Of a stretch of DNA of 64,000 nucleotides, positions 1 through 11,675 are shown piece by piece. The DNA comes from Mycosarcoma maydis (taxonomy: Eukaryota > Basidiomycota > Ustilaginomycetes > Ustilaginales). Below the pieces are notes generated by a model. The model made no database searches, was not told the DNA's origin, and saw only the letters and a program-made list of their open reading frames with translations. The stretch covers positions 496,001 to 560,000 of the forward strand of contig NC_026494.1 of assembly GCF_000328475.2 (NCBI RefSeq), read 5' to 3'. Position numbers and translations under genes: made by a program. Position 1 is the first letter of the stretch, and the number at the start of each line of letters is the position of its first letter.

Positions 1-2
1 TC

Positions 3-1265
3 CAACAATCTGTGCTTGGATCGTCCGTTAAGGTTGCAAGTCGCACTTCCATCTCTGGCTCATACATCTGGGCCAACACCATCGTCGGCTCTGACTGCAC
101 CATCGAACGCAGCATCATCGGTGCCAACGTCAAGATTCTCGATGGCGTCAAGATCAACAAGGGCTCCATCATCGCCGATGGCTGCGTTGTCGGCCCTAAC
201 GTCGAGCTTGCTGCCTTCAGCAGGATAGCCAACAAAAAGTTCCAATCCGAACTCGACTTTGTCAGCGATAGCGAGCAAGAAGACGATAACGACAATTCTC
301 TGCGTGTCAGTGACGGGTCGGGAGGTAGATCTGGTAACAAAGATGCCTACTCGGAAGAGATTGGAGCACAAGGTGTTGGCTACCTATGGCCTGCATTGGG
401 AGACAAGCCTATCAGGCGCGAGGAAGAGATGGACTCGGAAGCATCCGATGACGACGACGAAGATGAAGTTGATGAGATCGAACGTTCTCACAACCTGCGA
501 CTCATGCGACTCGGTGCTGACCTAAACGACATGCAGTTGTCCGATTCCCTCTCCGACGTATCCTCCATCGGTGTCGGAGCCGATTCCGATGAGGAGGAGG
601 ATGATGATGATGAGGAAAACCTCGTATCAGGTACCGACGCTACCTTGTCGGACTCGGATGACGACCTCCTTGGTGACTCTATGATGCTTGACGGTGGCGA
701 GACCAACGTTGAAAAGCAAGCTGCAGTAAAGAGACTCAACGAATTCCGCTCCGAAGCTACCGCCTCGCTCGAACGAGCGTTTGAAGAAAACCACACGGTC
801 GACGATGCCGCCATTGAACTCAAAACACTTCGAATGGCCTCGAACGTGCCTCTGAAAGAAGTGCGCAAAACCGTCATTGAATTCATCCTGCACAAATGCG
901 ATCCCGAACAGCCCAAACAGATGCTCAAGGTGCTTGACAAGTGGTGTCCCTTGATCTCGGTGGTTGCGGTTGACGATCAGATCGAAGCCCTTGCTACGGT
1001 CCAACATTTCTGCGCGAAGACTGAGGGTTACTTCAAGCTCTTCCTGCCACTGTTGAAGAAATTCTACAACGACGATGTGATCAGCGAGGAGAACATTGTC
1101 GGCTGGTGGAAGAGTCCTTTGAGTAGGGAGAGTAGCGAAGCCGTGGGTGGAGAGAAGAACGGGCAGCTGAGGAAAGCGGCTGAGGAGGTGATCAGGTACA
1201 TTTTGGAGAGTCAGGAGAGCTCTGACGAAGAAGACGAGACGGAGGAGGAAGAGGATTCGGAGTAA
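3..1265 (+). CDS. GCD6: Translation initiation factor eIF2B epsilon subunit, C-terminal part (5' end outside window)
   Basis: This is the catalytic subunit of the eIF2B guanine-nucleotide exchange factor, which recharges eIF2 with GTP in the cytoplasm. The frame is already open at the window edge, so the nucleotidyltransferase-like N-terminus is missing. The visible part begins with left-handed beta-helix hexapeptide repeats (about the first 75 residues, e.g. SGSYIWANTIVGSDC and IIGANVKILDGVKI). A long Asp/Glu/Ser-rich linker follows. The last 170 or so residues form a W2/eIF5C HEAT-type domain with the usual acidic tail (ESSDEEDETEEEE). In yeast Gcd6 this domain carries exchange activity and binds eIF2beta. 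The gene ends 151 bp from the convergent RPC53 gene. The family call is firm; only the missing 5' part limits it. Confidence 0.93.
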   Translation, partial: QQSVLGSSVKVASRTSISGSYIWANTIVGSDCTIERSIIGANVKILDGVKINKGSIIADGCVVGPNVELAAFSRIANKKFQSELDFVSDSEQEDDNDNSLRVSDGSGGRSGNKDAYSEEIGAQGVGYLWPALGDKPIRREEEMDSEASDDDDEDEVDEIERSHNLRLMRLGADLNDMQLSDSLSDVSSIGVGADSDEEEDDDDEENLVSGTDATLSDSDDDLLGDSMMLDGGETNVEKQAAVKRLNEFRSEATASLERAFEENHTVDDAAIELKTLRMASNVPLKEVRKTVIEFILHKCDPEQPKQMLKVLDKWCPLISVVAVDDQIEALATVQHFCAKTEGYFKLFLPLLKKFYNDDVISEENIVGWWKSPLSRESSEAVGGEKNGQLRKAAEEVIRYILESQESSDEEDETEEEEDSE

Positions 1266-1416
1266 GGTACCAGAACGGTAGAGTTGCAATCCAGACAGTC
1301 GCGAGGCTCTACGTTCCACCACCGTGCCCGCACGTACAATAGATTGGTCAACTGCGAGTAACTTAGCACAAACAGATTTGTGGGTCAAAGTGTGTATTAC
1401 ATAGTGGTTCAACAGT

Positions 1417-3096
1417 TCATCGACCACCAAGACCGCCGAATCCACTTCCTGCGCCTCCGTATCTCATTCTATCCGCCTCCGCTTTCTCCTCATCCCTCTT
1501 CCTCCTCCTCTCCTCCCGCTCCCTCACCTCCTCATCATATAGACTGATGTCGTTGAGCATGCAATCCACTTCAGGACTGACGATAAACTTGCGATGCAAT
1601 TCGCCCAAATTTGTCGCTGTACTGTTGGTGGAATCCAATAACATCACCTGTTGCAAGAACGTACTTTGAGATCCACCCGTCACTTCCATTACCAAATCTT
1701 GGCCAAATCGTAGGAACACTCGCCCATCGCGATACACATTCAACTTGCCAATCAGGCCTTCGGCCTTGGAAGAGGTGGAAAGTTTTGACTTGTGCTTCTT
1801 GTCATCTGCTTCAGAGTCTGCGATGGACGAATCAGAGTCCGAGTCGATCTCGGAACTGCTGGCTGTTGCGGAGGGGTCGTCTTTTCCAGTAAGACCAGGT
1901 CCGCCGGTCGTACCTTCGGCAAAGGATACATTGCGACGTTTGGCCGATGCATCAGTCGTAGAGGTTGTTGCTTTGATGTCGGTCGCCTTGGATTTTTTGA
2001 GCGGCTTGAAGTGTGGAAACAGCTGCGGAAACTGAAACAGGTATAGTCGGTTCTCTGGATTAACATCGTCGTCATCGTGAAAGACGAAATCGTCGACGAG
2101 GTCGTCCATGAGCTCCTCGCCTTCGCTTTCGCTCAGATCGAGCGCGTCAGCGCTGTTGATTTTTGATGCATCTTCGGGTTGCGGTGTCACAGAAGCGCTC
2201 GAGATGACTGTTGAAGATGGCTCCAAACTGGCCATTATATCGTCTGGATCTTCCGATTTGACCCGGATTGCAGCACTCGGGTTAGCATCACGTTCTTCTT
2301 TGAGGATTCGGCCGTCTACCTTTTTCTGCCGAGCATCGGCAGCTTTCTGCTTGTCCTTCTTGCTCTCTTTTTCGGCGACGCGGGGAAGCGCTCGCGGTGC
2401 GAGCTCATCAAGAATATGCACTTCGTCCAAATCGACGATCTCTATATCACCGTCTTCTGGGTCCGAGTATTGCTCGGCATCCTTGAGCTTGTCCGGATTG
2501 CGATAGGATGCACGATCTGGATCCAATTTGGCAGGCGTATTGCTGCGGCTGGAATCTGCGCTGCCAGCTGGAGTGAGGCTAGAGCCTCCAGGCCCGAGGG
2601 GAACGATCTTCTTGCCTGTTGGACGGGCGGATGGACCTAGCGCAAACGGTCCTGAAGCGGTCATCTGTACTGGTTGGCGTGGCGGACGTGCCCCGCCTCG
2701 GCCGCGACCTCTACCACCACGAATGCCTGAGTGTGAAGACGGTGAAGAAGCGTTCGAAGATTCGATCGTGTTGGACGAGGGTGGTGCAGGTGATTCGGAC
2801 GCTTTGCGACGCTGGGGCATGACGGGACGGAATTGCATGCGGGTTCCGGAACCCATTGTGGCCGGACCAGGTGCGCCAGGAGCAGAAGAAGCATAGGATG
2901 ATCGTGAGGGGACCATAGATGCGCTTGATGAGACGAACGCTCCACGACCGGGGCCTCCTCGTAAGGGAGCTGCGCCGCGAAGAGAAGCGACGCCTGGAAG
3001 TGGGCGTGCAGGTCGAGTGAGTCGACCGGATGGAGCGCCATCGTTGGTTTGTCCTGTCGAAGACGAACCTGAGGTCTGTTGCGATGGATCCGACAT
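1417..3096 (-). CDS. RPC53: DNA-directed RNA polymerase III subunit RPC4 (Rpc53)
   Basis: A 559-residue single-exon protein starting at an ATG (MSDPSQQ). The N-terminal two thirds are low-complexity Ser/Pro/Gly/Arg sequence with RGG-like patches (RGGRGRGRGG), then charged. The C-terminal part (about 330-540) matches the RPC4 family: an ENRLYLFQFPQLFP stretch, and a block containing GLIGKLNVYRDGRVFLRFG and ELHRKFIVSPEVDCML. In yeast, Rpc53 pairs with Rpc37 in a TFIIF-like module of Pol III needed for termination and reinitiation; that role is inferred here. The gene is convergent with eIF2B-epsilon and divergent from PGK1. The Gly-rich extreme C-terminus (GGAGSGFGGLGGR) is weakly constrained. 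Confidence 0.9.
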   Translation of the reverse strand: MSDPSQQTSGSSSTGQTNDGAPSGRLTRPARPLPGVASLRGAAPLRGGPGRGAFVSSSASMVPSRSSYASSAPGAPGPATMGSGTRMQFRPVMPQRRKASESPAPPSSNTIESSNASSPSSHSGIRGGRGRGRGGARPPRQPVQMTASGPFALGPSARPTGKKIVPLGPGGSSLTPAGSADSSRSNTPAKLDPDRASYRNPDKLKDAEQYSDPEDGDIEIVDLDEVHILDELAPRALPRVAEKESKKDKQKAADARQKKVDGRILKEERDANPSAAIRVKSEDPDDIMASLEPSSTVISSASVTPQPEDASKINSADALDLSESEGEELMDDLVDDFVFHDDDDVNPENRLYLFQFPQLFPHFKPLKKSKATDIKATTSTTDASAKRRNVSFAEGTTGGPGLTGKDDPSATASSSEIDSDSDSSIADSEADDKKHKSKLSTSSKAEGLIGKLNVYRDGRVFLRFGQDLVMEVTGGSQSTFLQQVMLLDSTNSTATNLGELHRKFIVSPEVDCMLNDISLYDEEVREREERRRKRDEEKAEADRMRYGGAGSGFGGLGGR

Positions 3097-3727
3097 GGTA
3101 ACTTCCGAATAGTGTCCGCGAATGGTGATGGCGAGCTGGAAGTGGTAAAGGAATAATTCTGACTTCGACGAAGTGTTCCTCCCATTGAAGATTCACGATT
3201 CACGATTGTGCTGTATCTTGACCTCAGGGTGTTTCCGAAAAATTAACCAGGTCTTGGCTTGGTTCTTCTAGACCGAGTTCCGAGCCGATGTTGTCCCGAT
3301 GCATCTGTCTCAATCGGGATACATCGGCGGGGCCCAACAAAACACCTCTTCCAAACATGCATGGTGAAAAAAAAGAGGAATTAATTAAAATGTAGTAGCC
3401 AGACAGTCAAGAGTTGTTCCAATCGATAAACGGCGCGAGAAGGCGATGGAAACGGAGACTAGTCAGTGCTCTTCCGTGCACCGTGTTGCTCCACTTGTCT
3501 ACCTGTGTCTGCTTTTTCACGATCTCGCATCTTTCCGACCAGGGCACGGGGACTCGGGCTGCTACCCGCAGAAGACCAGTTGCAGGATCTGGGAGCAAAT
3601 GAGTGCGTACTCTGACCATCAGTCTCGTCCGCGCACTGATCTTCTTGCACCTCTCCTTCCACGTCCATATTTAGCATTCGTCCCATATCCCGCCGACACC
3701 AACAGTAACTGGTACACGTCTACGAAA
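3097..3727. promoter_or_regulatory. Divergent promoter region between RPC53 and PGK1
   Basis: This 631-bp region separates two genes that start away from each other, so it should hold both promoters. On the PGK1 side the last 100 bp are C/T-rich with an AT-rich element (catatttagc near 3667), typical of highly expressed fungal genes. Near RPC53 it contains the dispersed word ATTCACGATTCACGATT at 3191-3207. The PGK1 frame is open upstream to about 3446, but that stretch looks like leader, not protein. Promoter function is inferred from position and composition. Confidence 0.6.
3191..3207. repeat. Dispersed ATTCACG heptamer repeat, 17-bp form
   Basis: ATTCACGATTCACGATT is two heptamers plus ATT. 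The identical 17-mer recurs at 23000-23016, and its reverse complement lies at 22274-22290. It sits about 95 bp upstream of the RPC53 start. Confidence 0.8.
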
Positions 3728-4978
3728 ATGTCTCTTTCCAGCAAGCTTGGTATCACCGATGTCGACCTCAAGGACAAGAAGGTCCTGATCCGTGTCGACT
3801 TCAACGTCCCCATGGACGGCGACAAGATCACCAACAACCAGCGTATTGTCGCTGCCCTTCCCACTGTCAAGTACGCCATCGAGCAGAATGCCAAGGCTGT
3901 CGTGCTCATGTCGCACATGGGTCGTCCCGATGGAAAGCCTGTCCCCAAGTACTCGCTCAAGCCCGTCGCTGCCGAGGTATCCAAGCTGCTCAACAAGGAT
4001 GTCGAATTCCTTGCTGACTGCGTCGGTGCTGAGACAGAGAAGGCTGTCGAGTCGGCTACCGGCGGCAAGATCTTCTTGCTCGAGAACCTCCGCTACCACG
4101 TTGAGGAAGAGGGCAAGGGCACCAATGAAGCCGGAGAGAAGGTCAAGGCTGACCCCAAGAAGGTCGAGGAGTTCCGTGCCAGTCTCACCAAGCTCGGTGA
4201 CGTCTACATCAACGATGCCTTTGGCACAGCTCACCGCGCCCACTCATCGATGGTTGGTGTGCAGCTGCCCCAACGTGCTGCCGGTTTCCTTATGAAGAAG
4301 GAGCTCGAGTTCTTTGCCAAGGCGCTCGAGAGCCCTGAGCGCCCCTTCCTTGCTATCCTCGGTGGTGCCAAGGTGTCGGACAAGATCCAGCTCATCGACA
4401 ACATGCTGGACAAGGTCAACTCGCTCATCATCTGCGGTGGTATGGCTTTCACCTTCAAAAAGACGCTCGACAATGTCAAGATTGGCACCTCGCTCTTTGA
4501 CGAGGCCGGCTCGCACAAAGTCGCTGAGCTCGTTGAGAAGGCCAAGAAGAACAACGTCGAGCTCGTCTTCCCCGTCGACTACATCACCGCCGACAAGTTT
4601 GACAAGAACGCCAAGACCGGTTCGGCCACCGATGCCGACGGTATCCCCGATGAGTGGATGGGTCTCGATGCCGGTGAGGAGTCGCGCAAGAAGTTCCGCG
4701 AGACCATTCTTAAGGCCAAGACCATCCTGTGGAACGGCCCCGCCGGAGTCTTTGAGTTTGACAACTTTGCCGGTGGTTCCAAGGCCATGCTTGACGCCTG
4801 TCTCGAGGCTGAGAAGAACGGCTCTACTGTCATCGTTGGAGGTGGTGACACTGCCACGGTGGTTGCCAAGTACGGCGCTGAGGACGGCATCTCGCACTGC
4901 TCGACTGGTGGTGGCGCTTCGCTGGAGCTGCTCGAGGGCAAGACCTTGCCTGGTGTCAAGGAGCTTTCGGAGAAGTGA
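3728..4978 (+). CDS. PGK1: Phosphoglycerate kinase
   Basis: This is the glycolytic enzyme that transfers phosphate from 1,3-bisphosphoglycerate to ADP. The intronless frame encodes 416 residues, close to the usual fungal length. The start [14 protein letters not shown] was chosen because it matches the family N-terminus. The N-domain substrate signature [15 protein letters not shown] is followed by MSHMGRPDG. Further on are [16 protein letters not shown], the WNGPAGVFE block, and the C-terminal nucleotide loop [13 protein letters not shown] with [16 protein letters not shown]. Codon use is strongly C-biased, as expected for a highly expressed gene. The stop is TGA followed by CTC, and the same frame continues eight codons to PKL, suggesting a minor readthrough product (see separate entry). 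Confidence 0.98.
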   Translation: MSLSSKLGITDVDLKDKKVLIRVDFNVPMDGDKITNNQRIVAALPTVKYAIEQNAKAVVLMSHMGRPDGKPVPKYSLKPVAAEVSKLLNKDVEFLADCVGAETEKAVESATGGKIFLLENLRYHVEEEGKGTNEAGEKVKADPKKVEEFRASLTKLGDVYINDAFGTAHRAHSSMVGVQLPQRAAGFLMKKELEFFAKALESPERPFLAILGGAKVSDKIQLIDNMLDKVNSLIICGGMAFTFKKTLDNVKIGTSLFDEAGSHKVAELVEKAKKNNVELVFPVDYITADKFDKNAKTGSATDADGIPDEWMGLDAGEESRKKFRETILKAKTILWNGPAGVFEFDNFAGGSKAMLDACLEAEKNGSTVIVGGGDTATVVAKYGAEDGISHCSTGGGASLELLEGKTLPGVKELSEK

Positions 4979-5005
4979 CTCGATGCTGCCGTCCCCAAAC
5001 TGTGA
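4976..5005 (+). other. PGK1: Putative stop-codon readthrough extension of PGK1 ending in a PTS1-like tripeptide
   Basis: After the PGK1 stop TGA (4976-4978) the frame reads CTC GAT GCT GCC GTC CCC AAA CTG and then TGA (5003-5005), giving Leu-Asp-Ala-Ala-Val-Pro-Lys-Leu. TGA followed by CT is the start of the known leaky context in fungi and animals (best form TGA CTA). Pro-Lys-Leu resembles the SKL-type peroxisomal targeting signal. Peroxisomal PGK made by readthrough is established for Ustilago maydis. That this copy is read through is inference. Confidence 0.6.
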
Positions 5006-5242
5006 GCATGTCGCATTTTTTCTCCACAACCACGAATGCAGTTGGCCAAAACATGCCATTAAATAGCCTCCACGATTGAAGACCGAGCATGAGAGCCTGA
5101 ACCATCGTATTTGTGGCTTTAGCACAAAACACCTAACTTATCTTGAAATAAACATGAAAGTGTGTGGAACCCGAAAGGCTGCGCGATTAAAAAACAATTT
5201 ATGATATATAATATATGCAACAATCTCGTTCCCGTACATGAA

Positions 5243-5345
5243 GGTTTCTTGGCGCAGTTGGTTAGCGCGTCTCCTTAACAATTCTGATCCATCAGATCGT
5301 TAGGGCTTACGGAGGAGGTCGCCGGTTCGAACCCGGCAGAAATCA
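5243..5345 (+). tRNA. tRNA-Val(AAC) with 29-nt intron
   Basis: A cloverleaf can be folded by eye. The acceptor stem is GGTTTCT/AGAAATC and the D-stem is GCGC/GCGC. The anticodon stem is TCTCC/GGAGG around loop TTAACAC, giving anticodon AAC. The T-arm is GCCGG-TTCGAAC-CCGGC and the discriminator base is A. The intron (5281-5309) lies one base 3' of the anticodon, the canonical site, and its GTTA can pair with the anticodon TAAC. A T-run directly downstream is the Pol III terminator. An identical gene including the intron lies at 11007-11109 on the other strand. Confidence 0.95.
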
Positions 5346-6074
5346 TTTTTTTCGCCTACCAATTTCTGAGGCTTCAGCCATACGCCCATCGAGCTGTGGA
5401 TTGTCATCCCTGTTTTGGCCTTCCCGAAACGGTGGCAGTGAAACGCGCAGTCTTTGATTCCTTTACGATCCTGATTCTTACCTCGCCAGTTGAGCAAATC
5501 GAGGTTCGTGGCCGTCTTGCACGATTTCGTGCTCAGCGTTGACCAAAACAGCCCAGGGAAACGGCTGAAAGTGTGGACGGAGGCATGCCAGTGCGAGTGT
5601 CTGTTTTCAGAAGAATTCGCTGAATTCGCTGAAATCAAATCGTGAAGTGATCAGCCAGCCCGAAAAAAAAACAATTGAAGTTAATTTGGTTATTTTAAGA
5701 ATTTTGAAAAACAAGTCAAAAGCTGCCTCTAACTAGGGGATCACGGATAGTTAGTGAAAATGCCGTCGTCAGTTGAAATTTCGTCTGGTTAATTGAACGG
5801 GAACGGGAAACACACACAACGAGACCGAAACTTGAATCGGTTCCCACTCACGAATCTGGCCTGTGCAGAGTTGCGTAAGAATGGCAAGCAGCCAGCGTCA
5901 GCCTTATCAGTCGACTCTGTTGGACGCTTCCACTTTCTTCCAACACCACCATCAACTGCTACTCGTACACATTCTCACTCGGCCAGCTACCAGAGTCTTT
6001 GCCTAGCACATCTTCTCTCACGAGATTTCAAACTAACCCCTGCTACTAATCTCCCCGAAACCGTACTGCACAAG
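5346..6074. promoter_or_regulatory. ARG1 upstream region
   Basis: This gene-free 729-bp stretch runs between tRNA-Val and the ARG1 start. The first part has no recognisable feature beyond the tRNA terminator T-run. The last 170 bp are rich in C, T and CA (5930-6060), as in fungal core promoters and leaders. No specific binding site could be assigned. Confidence 0.4.
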
Positions 6075-7874
6075 ATGCCAGGACAGACCGGAAAGGTGCT
6101 GTTGGCCTACTCTGGTGGACTCGGTAAGTAGTCCGGGAACCACTCCGGAAGCGCTTTTCCACCACACAGCTGTCATCGTTCTGGCTTCCCCTTGTTGTGG
6201 GGTTCGTGGGCCATCTTGGACAGCTGTTCACTGTGCCTCCGCTGCAAAATGCTGTACTCTGCACAGTCTTGGACATCATCACTGATCAATGCTACCTTCT
6301 CGTTTGTTTGTACAATCTTCCGCATGGACCTGTCATGTCCGTCTCCGGCCCTCGGACCCATTGGATGACTCGATTTTTTTCCCTTCCAAACTTGAATTTT
6401 TTTTCTCTTCTTTTTTCGCCTCTTCTTTTTTGTTTTTGTTTTGTTTGCCTTGTGCGTCACATGTCGACTCTGCCAAACGTCTCCGCCCCGAAACCCTTTT
6501 GCGCTTGCCGATCACTGTACCCGCCGCCCATCCCGCCATTTGATGCCCACGCAAACATGTGTCATCGCCGTCATACCCACTATTCTGATCATCATGATCG
6601 TCTTACGTTGTTGACATCGCTACGGGACTTCTCCACCAATAGACACGTCCACCATCCTTGCATGGCTTATCGATGAGGGCTACGATGTCATCGCCTTCAT
6701 GGCCGATGTTGGTCAGGAGGAGGACTTCGAGGCTGCTCGCTCCAAGGCGCTCAAATGCGGTGCCAAGGACTTCATCCTTGCCGATCTCAGGCGCGAATTT
6801 ATCGAGGAGCTCATCTTCCCTGCCGTCCAGGCCAACGCCATCTACGAGGATGTCTACCTGCTCGGCACCTCGCTCGCTCGTCCTGTCATTGCCCGCGGCA
6901 TGATCGAGGCTGCTGAAAAGACCGGCTGCCAGTTCGTCTCGCACGGCTGCACCGGTAAGGGCAACGACCAGGTCCGATTCGAGCTTGCCTTCTACGGTCT
7001 CAAGCCCGACATCAAGGTGATTGCTCCATGGCGTATCCCCGAGTTCTTCAACCGCTTTGCCGGCCGATCTGCTTTGCTCGAGTACGCCGAGTCCAAGGGT
7101 ATCCCTGTTACCCAGACCAAGGCCAAGCCCTGGTCGACCGACGAGAACCTCTTCCACATCTCGTACGAGGCTGGTATTCTCGAAGACCCTAACACCACGC
7201 CTCCTGCTGACATGTGGAAGCTCACCAAGAGCCCCGAGTCGGCTCCCGACACTCCCGAGCGTATCGTGATCGAGTTCAAGCAGGGTCTTCCCTCCAAGGT
7301 CAAGGTGCTCTCCACGGGTAAGGAGCACACTGACCCCGTCGACGTCTTCCTCACGCTTAACGCTCTTGCCCGTGCCAACGGTATCGGCCGTATCGACATT
7401 GTCGAAAACCGTTTCATCGGTGTCAAGTCGCGTGGCTGCTACGAGTCGCCCGGTGCCACCATCCTGCGCGCCGCTCACTTGGACCTGGAGGGTCTCACGC
7501 TCGACCGCGAGGTTCGTCGTATCCGTGACCAGGTGATCACTCAGAAGTTCTCGGAACAGCTCTACTACGGTTTCTTCTTCTCGCCCGAATGCGAGTTTGT
7601 CCGTTCGTGCATTCCCCAATCGCAAAAGACGGTCAACGGTCAGGTCAAGGTGGCGCTGTACAAGGGTAACGTCATTATCGAGGGCCGAAGCTCCGAGGAA
7701 TTGCTGTACGACGAGAAGTTCACCTCAATGGACGAGCAGGGTGGTTTCGATTCGGCGGCCACCAGCGGTTTCATCACCGTTCAGGCTATCCGTCTGCGCC
7801 GATATGGTCTCGGTCTCAGCGAGAAGGGTCAGGGTGGCTCGGATCGCGAGACCGCCTACGCTATCCGCAAGTGA
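6075..7874 (+). CDS. ARG1: Argininosuccinate synthase (two exons: 6075-6123, 6643-7874)
   Basis: This enzyme joins citrulline and aspartate using ATP in arginine biosynthesis. Exon 1 encodes MPGQTGKVLLAYSGGL. The donor GTAAGT at 6124 and acceptor AATAG ending at 6642 join the frame to give SGGLDTSTILAWLIDEG, the PP-loop ATP-binding motif split by the intron. The mature frame is 426 codons, matching the family (about 420). The other conserved block, SHGCTGKGNDQVRFE, is present, and the C-terminal region ends near RRYGLG. The intron is 519 bp, long for this genome, and carries a T-rich tract at about 6368-6450 well away from the acceptor. A tRNA-Arg gene lies 324 bp downstream on the other strand. 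Confidence 0.97.
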
Positions 7875-8198
7875 TTGCCCCGCTCATCAAAGCGTTCGGC
7901 AGACACCAACTTTTGTAGATAGATACCAACTCACTTAGCTGGCTCCGTCACATGCAGGCGCATTTGCATGCAATTTTGTTCTTTATCTCGTATGTCTCGT
8001 GTCCGCCCACTGTGTGCCCTGTGTGAGAACCCATTTTCTCCAGACTTGAGACATCAGCGATGAAAATGTGCGCGTCTATCTGATTTTGTTGCGTTTGATT
8101 CATATCGTAAAAAAGACCATCGGTGTTTGTTAGCGTTGGCGGAATTAGAAGAGAAGGAGTTAATCTCAGAAAACGAGGCAAATAAAACAAAAAAAGAA

Positions 8199-8294
8199 TG
8201 ACCAGCCTGGGGCTCGAACCCAGAATCTCCTGATTAACTCCAACCTCTAAGAGGATGATCGTAGTCAGACGCCTTACCATTGGGCCAACCGGCC
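8199..8294 (-). tRNA. tRNA-Arg(ACG) with 24-nt intron
   Basis: Read on the minus strand, the gene begins GGCCGGTTGGCCCAATGG and ends GCTGGTCA. The anticodon stem is TCTGA/TCAGG with loop CTACGAA, so the anticodon is ACG. The T-arm is CTGGG-TTCGAGC-CCCAG. The intron (8235-8258) is at the canonical position after base 37. The body resembles known fungal tRNA-Arg(ACG). A T-run follows the 3' end. A second copy at 10358-10453 differs by one base, inside the intron. Confidence 0.95.
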
Positions 8295-8538
8295 AGTTGT
8301 GAATGGTGTCGCAGCATTGTATATATATACTGGTTTTATCTACGATGTCTGAGCAATCCCGAATAGCGCCGACGACCTAGCTTCGCAAAATTGGAAGAAC
8401 ACACACGACTACTTCGGGAAAATGCCGTGACTCACGCTTTCAATGCGCGGACCAAAGAAATACACCCAACGAAGGAGATGGGAACTACACCTCGTATACA
8501 CGTACTATCACGCGATCCCTTCACAACCCTCTCCAAAC

Positions 8539-10357
<1,819 letters not shown>

Positions 10358-10453
10358 GGCCGGTTGGCCCAATGGTAAGGCGTCTGACTACGATCAGCCT
10401 CTTAGAGGTTGGAGTTAATCAGGAGATTCTGGGTTCGAGCCCCAGGCTGGTCA
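10358..10453 (+). tRNA. tRNA-Arg(ACG) with 24-nt intron, second copy
   Basis: The exons are identical to the copy at 8199-8294 and the order is inverted. The intron (10394-10417) differs by a single base (G at 10397). About 25 bases downstream of the gene are also shared between the copies (ATTCTTTTTTT, then TTTTATTTGCC), which indicates duplication of a segment larger than the tRNA. The T-run supplies the Pol III terminator. Confidence 0.95.
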
Positions 10454-11006
10454 TTCTTTTTTTATTTTATTTGCCGGTGATTTTTTTTTTGTCTTTTTTG
10501 CTGTGCGTCCTTTTCTTGGTTCATTAATGACCCATGTTTACATACAGCGAAATGAACAACAATGAGGTGAATTCACAACTTGAACCTTCGTGCCCAAGTT
10601 GGGGAGACTGTTGTGTTTCTTGCACTTGCAGGTTGTGCAAGGCAAGTTGACTAGGAAGATGCTACACAGAGCCAGATGTTTCCACCTCAGTAGCAAGATT
10701 GATGAACATATGTCAGGTGGCAATCAGAAACGTGAAGGAGACAGTCTCGTGTCTGTGCGTGACATTCCAATTCTGCAAACATCTGAGCTTGATCCTGCAT
10801 TTGTTTCGTCCACGTTGAACTCATGTTTTATGCGAAGACAACTCTCCCATCACAGCCCAACACTCAATCAGTCACTTTCCATACAACAAGCGTGTTACGA
10901 CGCATTTGAACGTAAGATTCAAACCCATGCCCATGACCCCTCAATATCTAAGAAGCAAAAGAAGATATAAAGCTCAGAACATCTCGCAACGTCTCGCTGC
11001 AAAAAA
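10454..11006. other. Intergenic stretch between tRNA genes
   Basis: An open frame of 126 codons (10590-10970, plus) lies here. It has no recognisable domain, no obvious promoter and mixed composition, so it is not called as a gene. T-rich sequence follows the tRNA-Arg terminator. Confidence 0.45.
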
Positions 11007-11109
11007 TGATTTCTGCCGGGTTCGAACCGGCGACCTCCTCCGTAAGCCCTAACGATCTGATGGATCAGAATTGTTAAGGAGACGCGCTAACCAACTGCGC
11101 CAAGAAACC
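11007..11109 (-). tRNA. tRNA-Val(AAC) with 29-nt intron, second copy
   Basis: This copy is the reverse complement of the tRNA at 5243-5345 and identical through both exons and the intron (intron 11043-11071). Beyond the terminator T-run the flanks differ, so only about the gene unit itself is conserved. It closes a nested arrangement Val(+) Arg(-) Arg(+) Val(-) across 5.9 kb. Confidence 0.95.
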
Positions 11110-11675
11110 ACTTTTTATCGCTTGACGAAAGCATTGTCAATATATATAGCCAATATATAGCCAACCCTCATCACATATTGCCTTTGAGTTACCGAGAGGC
11201 ATCTACCATTCATATTAATCAACCAACTCACCTTAAACCCCAACACTGACAGACGCCACACAGGAAAGGGAAGAAAGGCAATGCATTCGGGACAAGAAGG
11301 GGTATGCGGGGATAGAGGAAACGCGTACATGTATCAAAGAAAACCAGAGACGTGTTGATGCTCGAAAGTGTCAATAGCAATGCGAGGGGAAGGGTGATCG
11401 ATGCGAAGAAACGAATGCGAGGGCAGCACACAGAGTGAGGAAGAGGCCGTCCGATGGTGGTAGTGCGAGTATATGTACGACAGCGAGGAACGAGCGAACA
11501 CGAGTATCAAGTCACTACGTGTATATGCCAACCTAGCAATGATACCATGGTGCCAAAGGACAAGCATCGTTGGGCGCAGGGGACGGACTGATCGAAAAGC
11601 AATAGACAGGGGCTCAGATGCGGACGACCTGCAGGCATGTATATCCGAAGGAGTCAAATGTGACCGTGAAGAAGC
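11110..11675. other. Intergenic stretch, probable 3' UTR of the C2H2 gene
   Basis: 566 bp between tRNA-Val and the stop codon of the zinc-finger gene. No coding feature was recognised. Confidence 0.4.

Noticed and set aside
3446..3727. In-frame upstream extension of PGK1 (94 codons)
   Set aside because: PGK family N-terminus begins at MSLSSKLG; the upstream stretch is pyrimidine-rich leader with no similarity to PGK or a clear targeting signal.
10590..10970. 126-codon open frame between tRNA genes
   Set aside because: No domain or homology recognised, and short enough to arise by chance at this GC content.
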